Part shown: one piece after another, positions 25,221-35,226 of the stretch
Numbering within the stretch: the first letter of the stretch is position 1
How the letters are laid out: each line of letters starts with the position of its first letter
Assembly: GCA_016208495.1 (NCBI GenBank)
Contig: JACQXX010000045.1
Span: forward strand, 36,838 to 100,837
Reading direction: 5' to 3'
DNA length: 64,000 nt
Source: Acidobacteriota bacterium
GTDB taxonomy: Bacteria > Acidobacteriota > Blastocatellia > Chloracidobacteriales > Chloracidobacteriaceae
The notes under the pieces: model-generated
Told to the model about the DNA's origin: nothing
The model's database searches: none
The model's input: only the letters and a program-made list of their open reading frames with translations
Position numbers and translations under genes: made by a program

Positions 25221-27104
25221 TTAGTTTGATGGCTGAAGCTCAAATTTTACGACCTCATACAGTCGCCCAGGTTCGGTTCGGCGAGTAATCGTGACTTCTG
25301 TGACGGGTTGCACCGTGTCGAGCACACTGGAAATTTCATTCGCAAAAAAGTCAATCTGGTCGCTTTTGAGCCGGGTGGCGATGTCATCAAAGGCCGGTTT
25401 GCGCTGGTTCAGGCGAATCAGGGTCAGTTCGTCAATTGCGTTCGAGGTTTGGAACATGTTCTTTTGCTGTGGCGAATGCGCCAAAATTGATTGAAGTAAC
25501 TCAATATTATTTGCCAGCACCAGCACCCGGTCTTTGAGGGCATAACACCACGTGAGTCCGAGCATTGGCAGGCTCAGTTGTCGAAATTGGAGACCATTGG
25601 TTTCTGAGCTGGTCCACTCCAACGATGTCGTTCCAACGGCGGCGATTGAAAACTGACTTTGTGCCAGTTGGATCAATGATTGTTCAAGTAGCGGGCGGTT
25701 CAGCCCTGACGGAGATTGAACCGTCACCAGTGTCGCTTTGCGAAATTCGGCAAAAAGCTGGCCGGGGCGGGCTTGCGGGCTTTGAATGACAGCGACGGTT
25801 TGGGGGCCGGTACTGGACATGGCATCGCTGAAGCTTTGTGAAAAGGCCAGTCGGGCTGATTTGCGGACTTCAATCGGATCAAGCTCAGGGATGGCGATTT
25901 CGGCATCTACTGGATCGTTGATGGTTTCGTCATAGTCTGAATCAAGGTATTGATAGTGGCTGTATCCATACCAGGAATCATCGGAATCTACGCCATAGGT
26001 ATCATAACTGGCTAAATAGGTATCCCAGTGATGCTCCCGGTCATAAGTCGTGTCTGGCTTGAGCGGCTGGGTAAAAATCTGGCTCACGGGTTTGGAGATA
26101 GTTGTTGCCTGACCGGCTGCGGAGTGAAGCGTGATAAATGGAACATCATCCGGGATGAGTTGTGCGACCTGGGATAGTTCCTTTGTCGAAATTTGGGTTG
26201 GGCGACCAGTTTTGGTCTTCGAAGTCAGGAAAAACCGATGCTCAAGCCATTCGGTTTCAGCCAGTTCAAGGTCAAACAAGCCAGCTTCAAATGATTTCAA
26301 CTCAGCCACGTTGCGCTGCACCCAGTAATGTCTGAAGTACCAGTCGCTGTTGAGTTTGTTCTGGTCAACCCAGGCGGTGAAGAAGTGCGGCGTGGCTTCA
26401 CGCGTCAATTTCTGAAAGGCGGGTTCGGCTGACAACCGGTCAGCCTGTGATTTCCCTCGGAGGTTGGCCAGCGTGCGGAGCATCAGTTGTTCGCTGGTGG
26501 CCAGAATGAGCTTTCCTTTGACAGCGGCAAAAACCAGCTTCTGTTTTTGACGGCCCCGGTCGGCTTCGACTTCGAGGCTGTAGTAGGTTGTTCCATCAGG
26601 AAGCTCAGTCGGTTCAAACCGATCCTGGTTGCTAAAGAATTGAGTGGCGGCAATTTTTTCGTCACTCATTGGTGCGACAAACACCATTTCCATTCGACCA
26701 ATGTCATAGACGGCAAAGGCAGCTTTCTTTTCTGCTGAGTTGCTCATTGTCATCGAATCCAGCTCAAACCCAAGGGCAGAATTGAATTCAAAGTATCGTT
26801 CCATCAGCTTGAGCCCGAGGTGACGTTTTTGAAACTGTTGATAATTCACACTTTCCTGGTAGCGAGCTTTCAAACCGGATTCATTCCAGCGTTTGATGAA
26901 CTCCGGCAAATCCTGAAATTGCCCATAAACAAACGCCCCACGCGGCAAGGCATTGGCCAGTTCAAATGGATTGGCTTTTTTCCTCGCGGATTGCGCCGAA
27001 CCAAAAAGCCCCAGGCCCGCAATCAGCACCAGCGCCAGTTTCCACCGCCAGGAGTTTTGAATAACCGCAGAACCCCGGAATTTACAGCCTGTTAGGAACA
27101 TCAT
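25221..27104 (-). CDS. Secreted DUF3352-family protein
   Basis: 627 residues with a signal sequence (about 22-40: KLALVLIAGLGLFGSAQSA). The body begins ALPRGAFVYGQFQDLPEFIK and contains paired ~200-residue halves with the DUF3352 pattern, such as FFSNQDRF, GTTYYSLEVE, GKLILATSEQLML and, in the second half, LKDRVLVLANNIELL. The domain is common in Acidobacteria and Cyanobacteria and has no known activity. A Tyr/Asp-rich insert (about 385-425) separates the halves. It lies in a run of exported minus-strand genes. Confidence 0.75.
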   Translation of the reverse strand: MMFLTGCKFRGSAVIQNSWRWKLALVLIAGLGLFGSAQSARKKANPFELANALPRGAFVYGQFQDLPEFIKRWNESGLKARYQESVNYQQFQKRHLGLKLMERYFEFNSALGFELDSMTMSNSAEKKAAFAVYDIGRMEMVFVAPMSDEKIAATQFFSNQDRFEPTELPDGTTYYSLEVEADRGRQKQKLVFAAVKGKLILATSEQLMLRTLANLRGKSQADRLSAEPAFQKLTREATPHFFTAWVDQNKLNSDWYFRHYWVQRNVAELKSFEAGLFDLELAETEWLEHRFFLTSKTKTGRPTQISTKELSQVAQLIPDDVPFITLHSAAGQATTISKPVSQIFTQPLKPDTTYDREHHWDTYLASYDTYGVDSDDSWYGYSHYQYLDSDYDETINDPVDAEIAIPELDPIEVRKSARLAFSQSFSDAMSSTGPQTVAVIQSPQARPGQLFAEFRKATLVTVQSPSGLNRPLLEQSLIQLAQSQFSIAAVGTTSLEWTSSETNGLQFRQLSLPMLGLTWCYALKDRVLVLANNIELLQSILAHSPQQKNMFQTSNAIDELTLIRLNQRKPAFDDIATRLKSDQIDFFANEISSVLDTVQPVTEVTITRRTEPGRLYEVVKFELQPSN

Positions 27105-27127
27105 ACATTGGCCTCAAAAGGGTTTTA

Positions 27128-27336
27128 GTCCCGCAGGGACGTTGTGCAATAGCCGTGGCGCGAAGCCCACGGTTACAATTATAAGCGCCAGGATAAGAAA
27201 ACCCGTGTCCGTTCCGTTGGCATTGAACGACGCTCGTGTCGGGCCTGGATCCCGTCCTGGCCGTATTCCGTGGGCTTCGCACCACGGCTATTAAACGACG
27301 ACCCTTCGGGCCTCAAACCCTTATCCTGGCGCTTAT
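27128..27336. repeat. Interlaced inverted-repeat element
   Basis: Arm A at 27149-27172 pairs with 27268-27291 (24 positions, one mismatch; core GCGAAGCCCACGG). Arm B, ATAAGCGCCAGGATAAG at 27181-27197, pairs exactly with 27320-27336. The order is A-B-A'-B', which is pseudoknot-like rather than nested. GTCCCGCAGGGAC at 27128-27140 is a further hairpin. No gene fits the 290-bp spacer. Confidence 0.8.
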
Positions 27337-27394
27337 GAGTCCCCAAAGGCTCGATTTTTGTGCAACTCTCATCACTAACCACTAACCACATTCT

Positions 27395-30300
27395 TCATTC
27401 CACAGGTGTCACCAACCTCTGGTCAATGACGAGGGTTGGTGCGGGCGGGACAGGTTGCGTCGCCAGCAGGGCCGAAAGCTTTTCGATGCGAGCTTCACTC
27501 GCTGACTGTCGGGCAGGATCAGAAAGGAGTGCCCGTCGCTGGTTTTCATACTTCAGGGCAATGTCATAGGCTTTGATGGTTTCGGCAGCGAACGACAACC
27601 GCTCCAGAAGCTCAAGTTGGATTTGGTGTTGACGATTTTGGGTGAGGGTTTTCAGGGTTTGACACCGAGGCTGAACGGTTGGTTCCGGCAAAGCAACTGG
27701 TGCAGATTCACGGGTGTTGTTTTCGGAAGTAGCTTCTTCCGTCGCTGGTTGGGTACTTTCCAAACTGGTTAATTTGTCGGCGATGGTGAAGGCGGCTCGC
27801 GGCTGGTTCCTGTCAAGGTACAACCCGATTTGCTGAATTTGCGGGTCGGCTTCGACAAACCCAAAGCTCTCAACCATCGACAGGTGCGGGTTATTTGTTT
27901 GAGCCCGCGAAAAATCGGCGATAGCCTGGCTGGGCTGGTGGGTTGCTTGTTCCAGAAGGGCTCTGAAGAATGAACCATATGGATTAGCAAAAACTGGCGA
28001 CTGCTGGTTGAGGAGTTGAAGTGCCTCGGATGCCTGATTCATCGAAGCCAGCTTTCTTGCCTGAATCGCCGTTAACATCTCAGTATCACCTTTGGTTTGA
28101 ACCATTTGTTCAAGCATTGTCCACAACGCAGGGTTTGTCCCGATCAACTCGGGCGCGAGCCAGACTGCCTGCCACCGGGTTTTTCGCAAAACGGAACGAT
28201 CTCCCAGCAGGGCAGCCAGTTCAGCAACGGCTTCTGATGTGTGGTTGGCCAGGGCCAGCAATCGGGTCAGTTCGAGGCGGTTGATTTCATTTTCCGGATG
28301 AATGGCTCGAATCCGCTGCCGGTATTGAATCGCAAGCTCAATCTGACCGACCTCTGCGGCCAGTTCAGCGCTGAGAGCCAGGGCCTCTCCGCGAGAAACG
28401 GAAAGAACCGGAGCGGGTTTTTCAACCACCGGGTCGGTAATGGCCCGACTGGCAAGAAATGAGAGTTTCGCTACGGCAGCCTGAGTCGTTTCTCTGGTCT
28501 CGTCCTCATCGAGGCTGGTCAGGAAATTCAGAAATTGAAGGCCAGCTTTGGTGTCGTTTCGCTCAAAGGCCAGCCGGGCGAGGCCGATAAAGGCTGACGG
28601 TTCAAGCTGTTCCAGCGCCAGCATCCGTTCATAGGCGGCCTGGAGCAGATTGTGAGCCAGGTCAGTGCGGTTTTCTTCCTGAAGCAGCGCAACCACATCA
28701 TTCAATCGGCGCAATGAAGGTTTCTGGACTGTGAGTGTTTCCGGGTAGGTTTCAATCCCACAGAAGTGGTTGAGTTCTTCAAAAAGGGTTGCCGTTCCGG
28801 TCTGTGCTTCCAGGCGGAAGCGGGTCAGCCGGAGCCACTCCGGGCGTGGGTAACTGTTTTTGAGTTCGTTTTCGATAGTTTCAACTGTGTTGAGGGCGGC
28901 GGCGGTCTGTTGCTGCGAAAGTTGGGATTCAATGAGCGCCTGGTGCCATTTCAATCGGTCAGATTCTGGTTCCTCAACACGATAGTCATTTTTGTGGTCG
29001 AGGATTTCTTCAGCCCGCAACGGATTGAATGTCGTCTTGAGCTGGTCGGTAAATTGATAATCGTAGTTGTAGCGACTCAGCCCGGAACTCTGGTCAATCA
29101 AAAGCTGATAAAACTGAGCGTGTTTTGTTTCGCTGACCAGTGATTCACCAATCACGGTTTCTGCCAGCCAGCTATTTTTGGGAAGCTCAAGGCACAATTG
29201 GTTAAAGTAAGCCGCCTGGGCCTGGGCTGCGGCTGGTGAAAGCGGCGTGTCGGTCTTCAATGCTGGATGAAAGGATGCCGAAAGCGTATGAAGCAGAGGT
29301 TTCAGTGGTTCAAACTGGCTCTTGGGGTCGCTGTAATAGACCTCGTCATTTTCTTTTTCGATCCGTTTGAGTTCTTTGACCAGAATCGGGAAAAGCCGTG
29401 CCCGACTCTGTTCACTGAGTCCATGTTCGGTCAGAATGCGGAGATAGCGTTCACTGAATTCACGATTGAAGTCTGAGGAAATGGCCTGCTCCCATTGTTC
29501 TTTGGCTTTTACTGTTTCGCCCAGTTGCCAGAGTGCCTGACCCAGATCAAGTCTGACCGTAGCCGGGTCAGCCGTATTTTCAAGCGCCAGCGTCAAATGG
29601 GTGAGCGCTGATTGTGGGTCGTGATGAGCTAAAAACCAGCGACCCAGTCTGATCTGTTCAGCAGCGTCTTCAGGGCGGTTTTCAAGTCCAGCCTGCAGCC
29701 AGCCGGTGGGTGGAATGGGGCTTGTGATTTGTTTGTCGCCGGTAGTTTGCTTTTGAAATACCCACTGGCCGTAATTTTGAGCCAGCATTGCCCAATCATC
29801 GCCCACCAGTTGACTGGTTGTGTCGGGACGTTGTTTGACCAGCTCCCCAATTGTGGTAAACCGGAGCGCGTTTTGAAAAGCTTCATCAATCGGCGGTGTC
29901 AATTCGTGCAAAACCAGCCCGGTTTGGGCCGTGCGAGCCGATTTCCAGGCTGCGGAAAGCGGTGCGTTCTGAATAGCAAGGTGAGCCAGGTCGGTCATCT
30001 GCTTTCGAATCAAGAAATTGACCAGTTGAAGATGGAACGGAGACGGTTTTTCGGCACAGGCCCGGAGTTCAGCTTTCCCGGCATCGCCCAGATCAAACAG
30101 AAGTTCAAAATAGCGCTCAACTGTTGGGGTAGGCTGTTTCCAAAGTTCACCGGTGTACCGCTGATAGTAAGTTCTCAATGCCCAGAGTTCTTTTTCACGG
30201 TTGTTGAGGCGGTGCGATTCGTCAGCAATCGCTTCCAGATAGTCAACGGAAGGTTTGTCGGGGTCGCGCTCATATTCGGTCACCAGCGTGACCAGTGCCT

Positions 30301-33300
30301 GCTGGAAATCTCCGTGCGTGCGATAAAACTCAACCAGTTCAAACACTTGCTGCCGATGGAAATCGTTGACGTGGGTTGAAGTTTTGAGCTGGGCGTTGAG
30401 TATTTCTTCTTCCAGGTGAGTAAACCCGGCTTTGGCCGCGAAGTTGCGCAACAGGCTGATGGTTTCAAATTGATCAGGTTGGGAAACGGCGGGTTCGATG
30501 CGTTGCCGCAGGTCCTGGATAAGGGCCGCCAGTTCGTCACCGGTAGCCCGGTCGGCTGCTTCAGCCGCCACTGCCGCCACCAGTCCATAATTCAGAAATT
30601 TGATTCGTTCCTGAGCGGTCCCGGCTTGCAGACTGGTTGGTGATTCACGTTCGGCAATCAATTTCTGGCGCAGGTCCCAGAGTCGTCCGGCAATCTTGTC
30701 CAGAGGTTCTTCAGAGTGAAGCGTTTGCACGTAACTGGTCAGATCACCGATGTTGATTTCATTTTTGTACGGATTGGACGCATAGGTTTCAAAGACGTTT
30801 CGATAGAGTGCAATTGCTTTGGCCTTATCAGTGGTTCGGAGTTGTTCAGCTTCGGCAAGCTGTTCGGCTAAGGTTTGTTTCTTTGGTGGCGGTGGTTCGG
30901 GGAGTTTTTGTCGAACCACGGCGGCTTCTTTATGAAAACCAGCCTGTTCAAGGACTTTGACCAGTTTTTTGAGGTATTCCGGATCGTCGTTGGTCAGTTC
31001 TGCGGCTTTGCGCAAGGCTTTGATGGCCTCGTTGACTTGATCGAGCTTGAGGTGGGCTTCGGCGATTGCCGCGTAGAGGTCAGCTTTCTCAGGTTGGTTC
31101 CCAATCGCCGTTCGGTAGTTTTCAATGACCTTTGGCCAGTCCTTTTTGGTTTCATAAATTCGCGCCAGAACCAGATACCAGCGATAATTTTTATACGCCT
31201 GTTTCGCTGTTTGCTGATAATAGGTCAACAGCCGTTCGGCACCGCCGTATCGCTTCGCATAGTTAAGCGCGGCAGTGAGTCGGTCTTCGTCATCCGGTTC
31301 GCGGTTGATAATTTCAATGTGCTGGTCAATGGCGGCGTCATAGTCTTTTAACTGAGTAAACGCCGTGATCATTTTTTCCCGCACATCCGCCACCTGATAT
31401 CGAATTTCCTGGATTTCAATGTCCTGTTTTTGGATGGCGCTGAGGCTTTGTTGAAAAACCTGCTGTAACGCGGCTGGATTGCTGGTTTTGACATACATCC
31501 GGGCCAGTTCCTGGAACACCCCGGCATCGAGTGGGTTTTCCTGATGCAGTTGTGTCAAGACTTGCTCGGCCTGCGGAAACCGGTTCAGGTCGAGATATCG
31601 CGCCGCCAACTTGCGGGCAAACCGGTAGGCAAATTTGCCGATGCCGCGTTGACGTCCCTGATTGAGAACTTCCAGCGTCCGGTCACTTTGCCCCATCCGC
31701 CAGTAGATGTCCGCGGCTTCACTCAACACGCCGTAGTTGCGCGGATACTTCTCAAGAAGGTGTCGAAGGGCCTGGTCTGCGGCAGCCAGGTCACGGTGAT
31801 TTTTGTACAGTTCAGCCAGTTGCAGGTGAAACGAAATCGCAAACTGATGGCTTTTGGCATTTGCGATAAGTTGGTGCAGTGTGGTGGCTTCGCCATCGAG
31901 GTGACTGCTATTTCTGAAAAAACTGCGGGCTCGGGCGAGAAATTCCTGGGACCGGCTTTTCGTGACTTCGGTTTTGAGGTGATTGACCGCCTGTTCTTCC
32001 TGGCCGACTTCCTTCAAAAATTCGGCATATCCGAGCACCAGCCATTCGGGTTCCGGTTGTGTGCGATAGCTTTGTGCCAGTGCCTGTTCCAGCGCCTGGG
32101 GAACATCCTGGCGATCATACAAAACGTGCAACCGTGCTCTGGTTTTGCGGCGGTCAGCATAGTCGGTGGTTTCCTGATTTAACGCCTTCACATACTCCGC
32201 CAGCGCCTGGGGCCGCTCGTGTTTGGCTTCGTGGATGGCCCCGGCCTGATAGGCATACAGGCTATCATTATGGAGTTGTTCCCGGAGCCGCCAAATTGTG
32301 TGCAACGCGTCATCATATTGAAAATAGTCCCAGTAGAGCGTCGCCGTGTTGAGATAGATTTCGGGCTCACCCCGGCCAAGGTCGAGCAGCTTTTCCCATT
32401 CGGCTTTGGCCTGACCATAGTCGCCCAGTTCGGCATATAGTTCGCCCGACGTGGTGCGAAGGTCGCTAATGGCGGGATTGGCTTCGGTATAGGCATGTTG
32501 AGTGGTGGCCGCTTCAGTTAAAGCGGTGCGGTCTTTTTGCCCAAACGAGCGGTTCAATGCCACGAGGCGGAGGGTAAATTCGGCATTGTTTGGATAGAGG
32601 CGAGTCAGCTCGCGATAAGTCTCGACCGCGCCTTCAAAATCAGAAAGCCGGATGGCCGCATCAGCCTGAAAGAGTTTGTAGGGAAGGAGTTCCAGCGGAT
32701 TTTTTGTCGTCGTTGCGCACTTTTTCCGGGCTTGCTCAACTGAGGATCGAAGTTCTTTCCGACTGGCCAGATGTGACAGAAATTCGCGGCGAATTCCCGG
32801 CGATACAAAAACATATTCCGCCATCAGTTTGCGCCATTCGGTCCATTCTTTCCGCTGTTCATAAATCTTCAGCAACCCATTGACAAACATCAGGTTATGC
32901 GGGAAACGCGCATGTGCCAGTTGATACATGCCAAAGGCAAAACTCTGGTCGAAATTTGCTCTGGGATTTGCCTGTAACTCAACGACTTTCAACAGATACG
33001 CTTCGGTTTCAGAGTCATTTAACGTGGCAACCATCTGACGGGAAAAAGTCTCAAGCTCGCGGTCGCGTTTGGTCCGGATCAGCCACCGTGCCAGCCGATG
33101 ATGCCAGAGCGTTGTGGGGAAATGGGCAATCGCTTCTCGATATACCCGGAGCTGTTCTTCAGCCAGATTGGTCTGGTCAAGCCATTGCAACCATTGTTCA
33201 TAGAGGCCCTGTTCGTCCGGATATTTTTTCAGTTCACTGGCATACAGGCTCAAAATGTCTTGTCTCCGCTCCTGGGCAAAGAGCGAAGCAACCAGCCGGT

Positions 33301-35119
33301 CCAAAACGATTCCATAAGTGATGGTTTGGGGCTGAGTTTCGGCTGAAATGCCCAGGTGATTATTGAAGGTGCTGTATGAATAACTCCAATTCTCAGGTGG
33401 TGAAGCGTCTTTGGTATTGGGGATGTTGATGCCAGGGTTTGATGGGGACGCGGCGTTGGTTTGATTGGGTGGTGGTCCGGTGAGGTCAGTCGAAAACCCA
33501 ATCTGGGGAGAAAACGGCAGTAACTGATCGCCGGGCTTCCGGTTTTTGCCGAAGTAATCGAGTACCCGCTGCAAAACGGCCTGTTCTTCCTGGCGGTTGT
33601 CTCTGGCCAGGTAGGCATCCGCCAGTTTGAGCGCGACTTCTGGAAATTGCGGCGCATTCTGATAGCGTTGCTCAAATTCAACCAGTGTTGTATCGGCAAT
33701 TTGAAGTTCCTTGGTGGCGGCATACAACCGAACAATATCCAGATACATTTGCGCCAGTTCGGGCGAAGTCGGGTTTTCCTGTTTGTAGGCTGAAAAAATT
33801 CGAAATGCAGCGGCTTGATTAAAAAATCGAGTGGCATTGGTTTGCTTTGCTTCAAACGTATCGCCCACATCGCTATCTGAAAAAATAAGCGACAGCACGG
33901 CGCCAAACAGCCCTGGATGCGAATCTGCCGTAGCAATATCCTGATAAAACTGCAGGTCATTGTTGGTCAATGAAAGCTGCTCGTTCTGGGCATCCATCAG
34001 GATTTCAAACAGTTGATAGAGTACTTTGGCGCGAATGGGGTCTCCGGGTTTGACCTGGCTCTGCAAACAAACCGTGTAGAGATACCGGGCGGCTTCATCA
34101 GGCTCGTTTTCCTCAATCAAATAGTGGCTGATGATGAGGAGTTCATCTGGCGTCAACGGCTGATTGCGTTCAGCACGGGCCTTTTCGTGGCGGAGAATAT
34201 CATTTTTGACCGAGCCGCCTGCATAGTGTCCTTCCAGATAATGGAGGCGTTTGACGAGCAGGGAAAAGTTCTCTGGGTGCTGCAGAAATTGTTCTTTGAT
34301 TTCAAAATAGAAGGCGCGGTATCGGTCGTGTTCGTCCAGAAACGAGTCAAATGACTGGGCGAGGGCTTCAGACCATTGTGCATCGAGTGTGGTTGAAAAA
34401 ACGACTTCGGCCTCTTTTTCGCGACCCAGTTTGGCCAGGAGATTGGCTTCGGTGACCACAAAGTACCTGGTATTTTGCGGAAAGTGCGGTTTGTACTGCT
34501 GGACCAGTTTCAGGGCTTCCGGGTAATTTTTTTCATTTGTCAGCCAGTCAATCAGTTCAATAATGACTGAAACCACGGACGGATCCTGTTCAATGACCTT
34601 CTGGTAGTACCGTGGGCCAAGATACTCAGTCAAATTGTGTTTTCGAGCGTGGGAAATAAGCCGCTGCAGAATCGAGACTTTCTGTACTTTTGGAACGACA
34701 TTGAGCAATCGTTCCAATGTTTTGGCTTCGTGGTCAAATCGAGCCTGTCGGTCCTGGAAAGCGGCGACCAGTTCGAGGCTTTCAACACTCTGGTGTTCAA
34801 GCTCGGCATAATGCTCGATTTCTTTTTCGGCCAGATCGGGATTTCCCAGTTTCTCATCGAGTTGTGACAGGTGCCGGGCAATGAGCGATGCCTGTGGATA
34901 TTGGGCTTGCAGGGCTTCCATTCGGGTGCGTGCTTCAGCAGTTGGAACTGGCACCAGCGCCTGAGTTCCGAAAAATTCAGCCCGGGTATAGAGTGCGGCC
35001 TCAATTTGAGTTTGCAGGTCTTCAGTTTTTGGTGGAACGGCATCGGCGCGGCTTTTCCAGAAAGAAAAACTCAGGACAACCAGACCCACAGTGAGTGCGG
35101 CGAGCAATTGCGGTTTCAT
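27395..35119 (-). CDS. Giant (2574-residue) exported TPR protein
   Basis: A single uninterrupted frame starting MKPQLLAALTVGLVVLSFSF, a signal peptide or signal anchor (about 6-21). Nearly all of the rest is helix-turn-helix repeat with TPR spacing and Ala/Leu/Tyr/Pro positions, for example AAADQALRHLLEKYPRNYGV and YAAIAEAHLKLDQVNEAIKA. A Pro/Asn/Ser-rich non-repeat insert lies near 545-590. No enzymatic domain is recognised. Its size and export suggest a periplasmic scaffold; the neighbours (VIT-VWA, DUF3352, anchored propeller) are also envelope proteins. A hairpin-forming repeat lies just upstream. Confidence 0.85.
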   Translation of the reverse strand: MKPQLLAALTVGLVVLSFSFWKSRADAVPPKTEDLQTQIEAALYTRAEFFGTQALVPVPTAEARTRMEALQAQYPQASLIARHLSQLDEKLGNPDLAEKEIEHYAELEHQSVESLELVAAFQDRQARFDHEAKTLERLLNVVPKVQKVSILQRLISHARKHNLTEYLGPRYYQKVIEQDPSVVSVIIELIDWLTNEKNYPEALKLVQQYKPHFPQNTRYFVVTEANLLAKLGREKEAEVVFSTTLDAQWSEALAQSFDSFLDEHDRYRAFYFEIKEQFLQHPENFSLLVKRLHYLEGHYAGGSVKNDILRHEKARAERNQPLTPDELLIISHYLIEENEPDEAARYLYTVCLQSQVKPGDPIRAKVLYQLFEILMDAQNEQLSLTNNDLQFYQDIATADSHPGLFGAVLSLIFSDSDVGDTFEAKQTNATRFFNQAAAFRIFSAYKQENPTSPELAQMYLDIVRLYAATKELQIADTTLVEFEQRYQNAPQFPEVALKLADAYLARDNRQEEQAVLQRVLDYFGKNRKPGDQLLPFSPQIGFSTDLTGPPPNQTNAASPSNPGINIPNTKDASPPENWSYSYSTFNNHLGISAETQPQTITYGIVLDRLVASLFAQERRQDILSLYASELKKYPDEQGLYEQWLQWLDQTNLAEEQLRVYREAIAHFPTTLWHHRLARWLIRTKRDRELETFSRQMVATLNDSETEAYLLKVVELQANPRANFDQSFAFGMYQLAHARFPHNLMFVNGLLKIYEQRKEWTEWRKLMAEYVFVSPGIRREFLSHLASRKELRSSVEQARKKCATTTKNPLELLPYKLFQADAAIRLSDFEGAVETYRELTRLYPNNAEFTLRLVALNRSFGQKDRTALTEAATTQHAYTEANPAISDLRTTSGELYAELGDYGQAKAEWEKLLDLGRGEPEIYLNTATLYWDYFQYDDALHTIWRLREQLHNDSLYAYQAGAIHEAKHERPQALAEYVKALNQETTDYADRRKTRARLHVLYDRQDVPQALEQALAQSYRTQPEPEWLVLGYAEFLKEVGQEEQAVNHLKTEVTKSRSQEFLARARSFFRNSSHLDGEATTLHQLIANAKSHQFAISFHLQLAELYKNHRDLAAADQALRHLLEKYPRNYGVLSEAADIYWRMGQSDRTLEVLNQGRQRGIGKFAYRFARKLAARYLDLNRFPQAEQVLTQLHQENPLDAGVFQELARMYVKTSNPAALQQVFQQSLSAIQKQDIEIQEIRYQVADVREKMITAFTQLKDYDAAIDQHIEIINREPDDEDRLTAALNYAKRYGGAERLLTYYQQTAKQAYKNYRWYLVLARIYETKKDWPKVIENYRTAIGNQPEKADLYAAIAEAHLKLDQVNEAIKALRKAAELTNDDPEYLKKLVKVLEQAGFHKEAAVVRQKLPEPPPPKKQTLAEQLAEAEQLRTTDKAKAIALYRNVFETYASNPYKNEINIGDLTSYVQTLHSEEPLDKIAGRLWDLRQKLIAERESPTSLQAGTAQERIKFLNYGLVAAVAAEAADRATGDELAALIQDLRQRIEPAVSQPDQFETISLLRNFAAKAGFTHLEEEILNAQLKTSTHVNDFHRQQVFELVEFYRTHGDFQQALVTLVTEYERDPDKPSVDYLEAIADESHRLNNREKELWALRTYYQRYTGELWKQPTPTVERYFELLFDLGDAGKAELRACAEKPSPFHLQLVNFLIRKQMTDLAHLAIQNAPLSAAWKSARTAQTGLVLHELTPPIDEAFQNALRFTTIGELVKQRPDTTSQLVGDDWAMLAQNYGQWVFQKQTTGDKQITSPIPPTGWLQAGLENRPEDAAEQIRLGRWFLAHHDPQSALTHLTLALENTADPATVRLDLGQALWQLGETVKAKEQWEQAISSDFNREFSERYLRILTEHGLSEQSRARLFPILVKELKRIEKENDEVYYSDPKSQFEPLKPLLHTLSASFHPALKTDTPLSPAAAQAQAAYFNQLCLELPKNSWLAETVIGESLVSETKHAQFYQLLIDQSSGLSRYNYDYQFTDQLKTTFNPLRAEEILDHKNDYRVEEPESDRLKWHQALIESQLSQQQTAAALNTVETIENELKNSYPRPEWLRLTRFRLEAQTGTATLFEELNHFCGIETYPETLTVQKPSLRRLNDVVALLQEENRTDLAHNLLQAAYERMLALEQLEPSAFIGLARLAFERNDTKAGLQFLNFLTSLDEDETRETTQAAVAKLSFLASRAITDPVVEKPAPVLSVSRGEALALSAELAAEVGQIELAIQYRQRIRAIHPENEINRLELTRLLALANHTSEAVAELAALLGDRSVLRKTRWQAVWLAPELIGTNPALWTMLEQMVQTKGDTEMLTAIQARKLASMNQASEALQLLNQQSPVFANPYGSFFRALLEQATHQPSQAIADFSRAQTNNPHLSMVESFGFVEADPQIQQIGLYLDRNQPRAAFTIADKLTSLESTQPATEEATSENNTRESAPVALPEPTVQPRCQTLKTLTQNRQHQIQLELLERLSFAAETIKAYDIALKYENQRRALLSDPARQSASEARIEKLSALLATQPVPPAPTLVIDQRLVTPVE

Positions 35120-35128
35120 ACTTTTTAA

Positions 35129-35204
35129 CCACAGAGGACACAGAGGACCACAGAGGAATTGAGGAAATTTTTGATTCTCTGTGCTCCTTTGGTGTCCTCT
35201 GTGG
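35129..35204. repeat. CCACAGAGGACAC inverted repeat
   Basis: CCACAGAGGACAC (35129-35141) and GTGTCCTCTGTGG (35192-35204) are exact inverted copies around further CACAGAGGA units. The structure lies between the VIT-VWA stop and the giant TPR start and could attenuate read-through; CACAGAGGACACAGAGG-type repeats are widespread in related genomes. Confidence 0.85.
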
Positions 35205-35226
35205 TGAATATTTTGGTTTGGTTCAG

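Noticed and set aside
29729..32182. Plus-strand open frames opposite the giant TPR gene (for example 29729-30379 and 31544-32182)
   Set aside because: They are shadows of the strongly supported minus-strand TPR frame, without start signals or recognisable domains.
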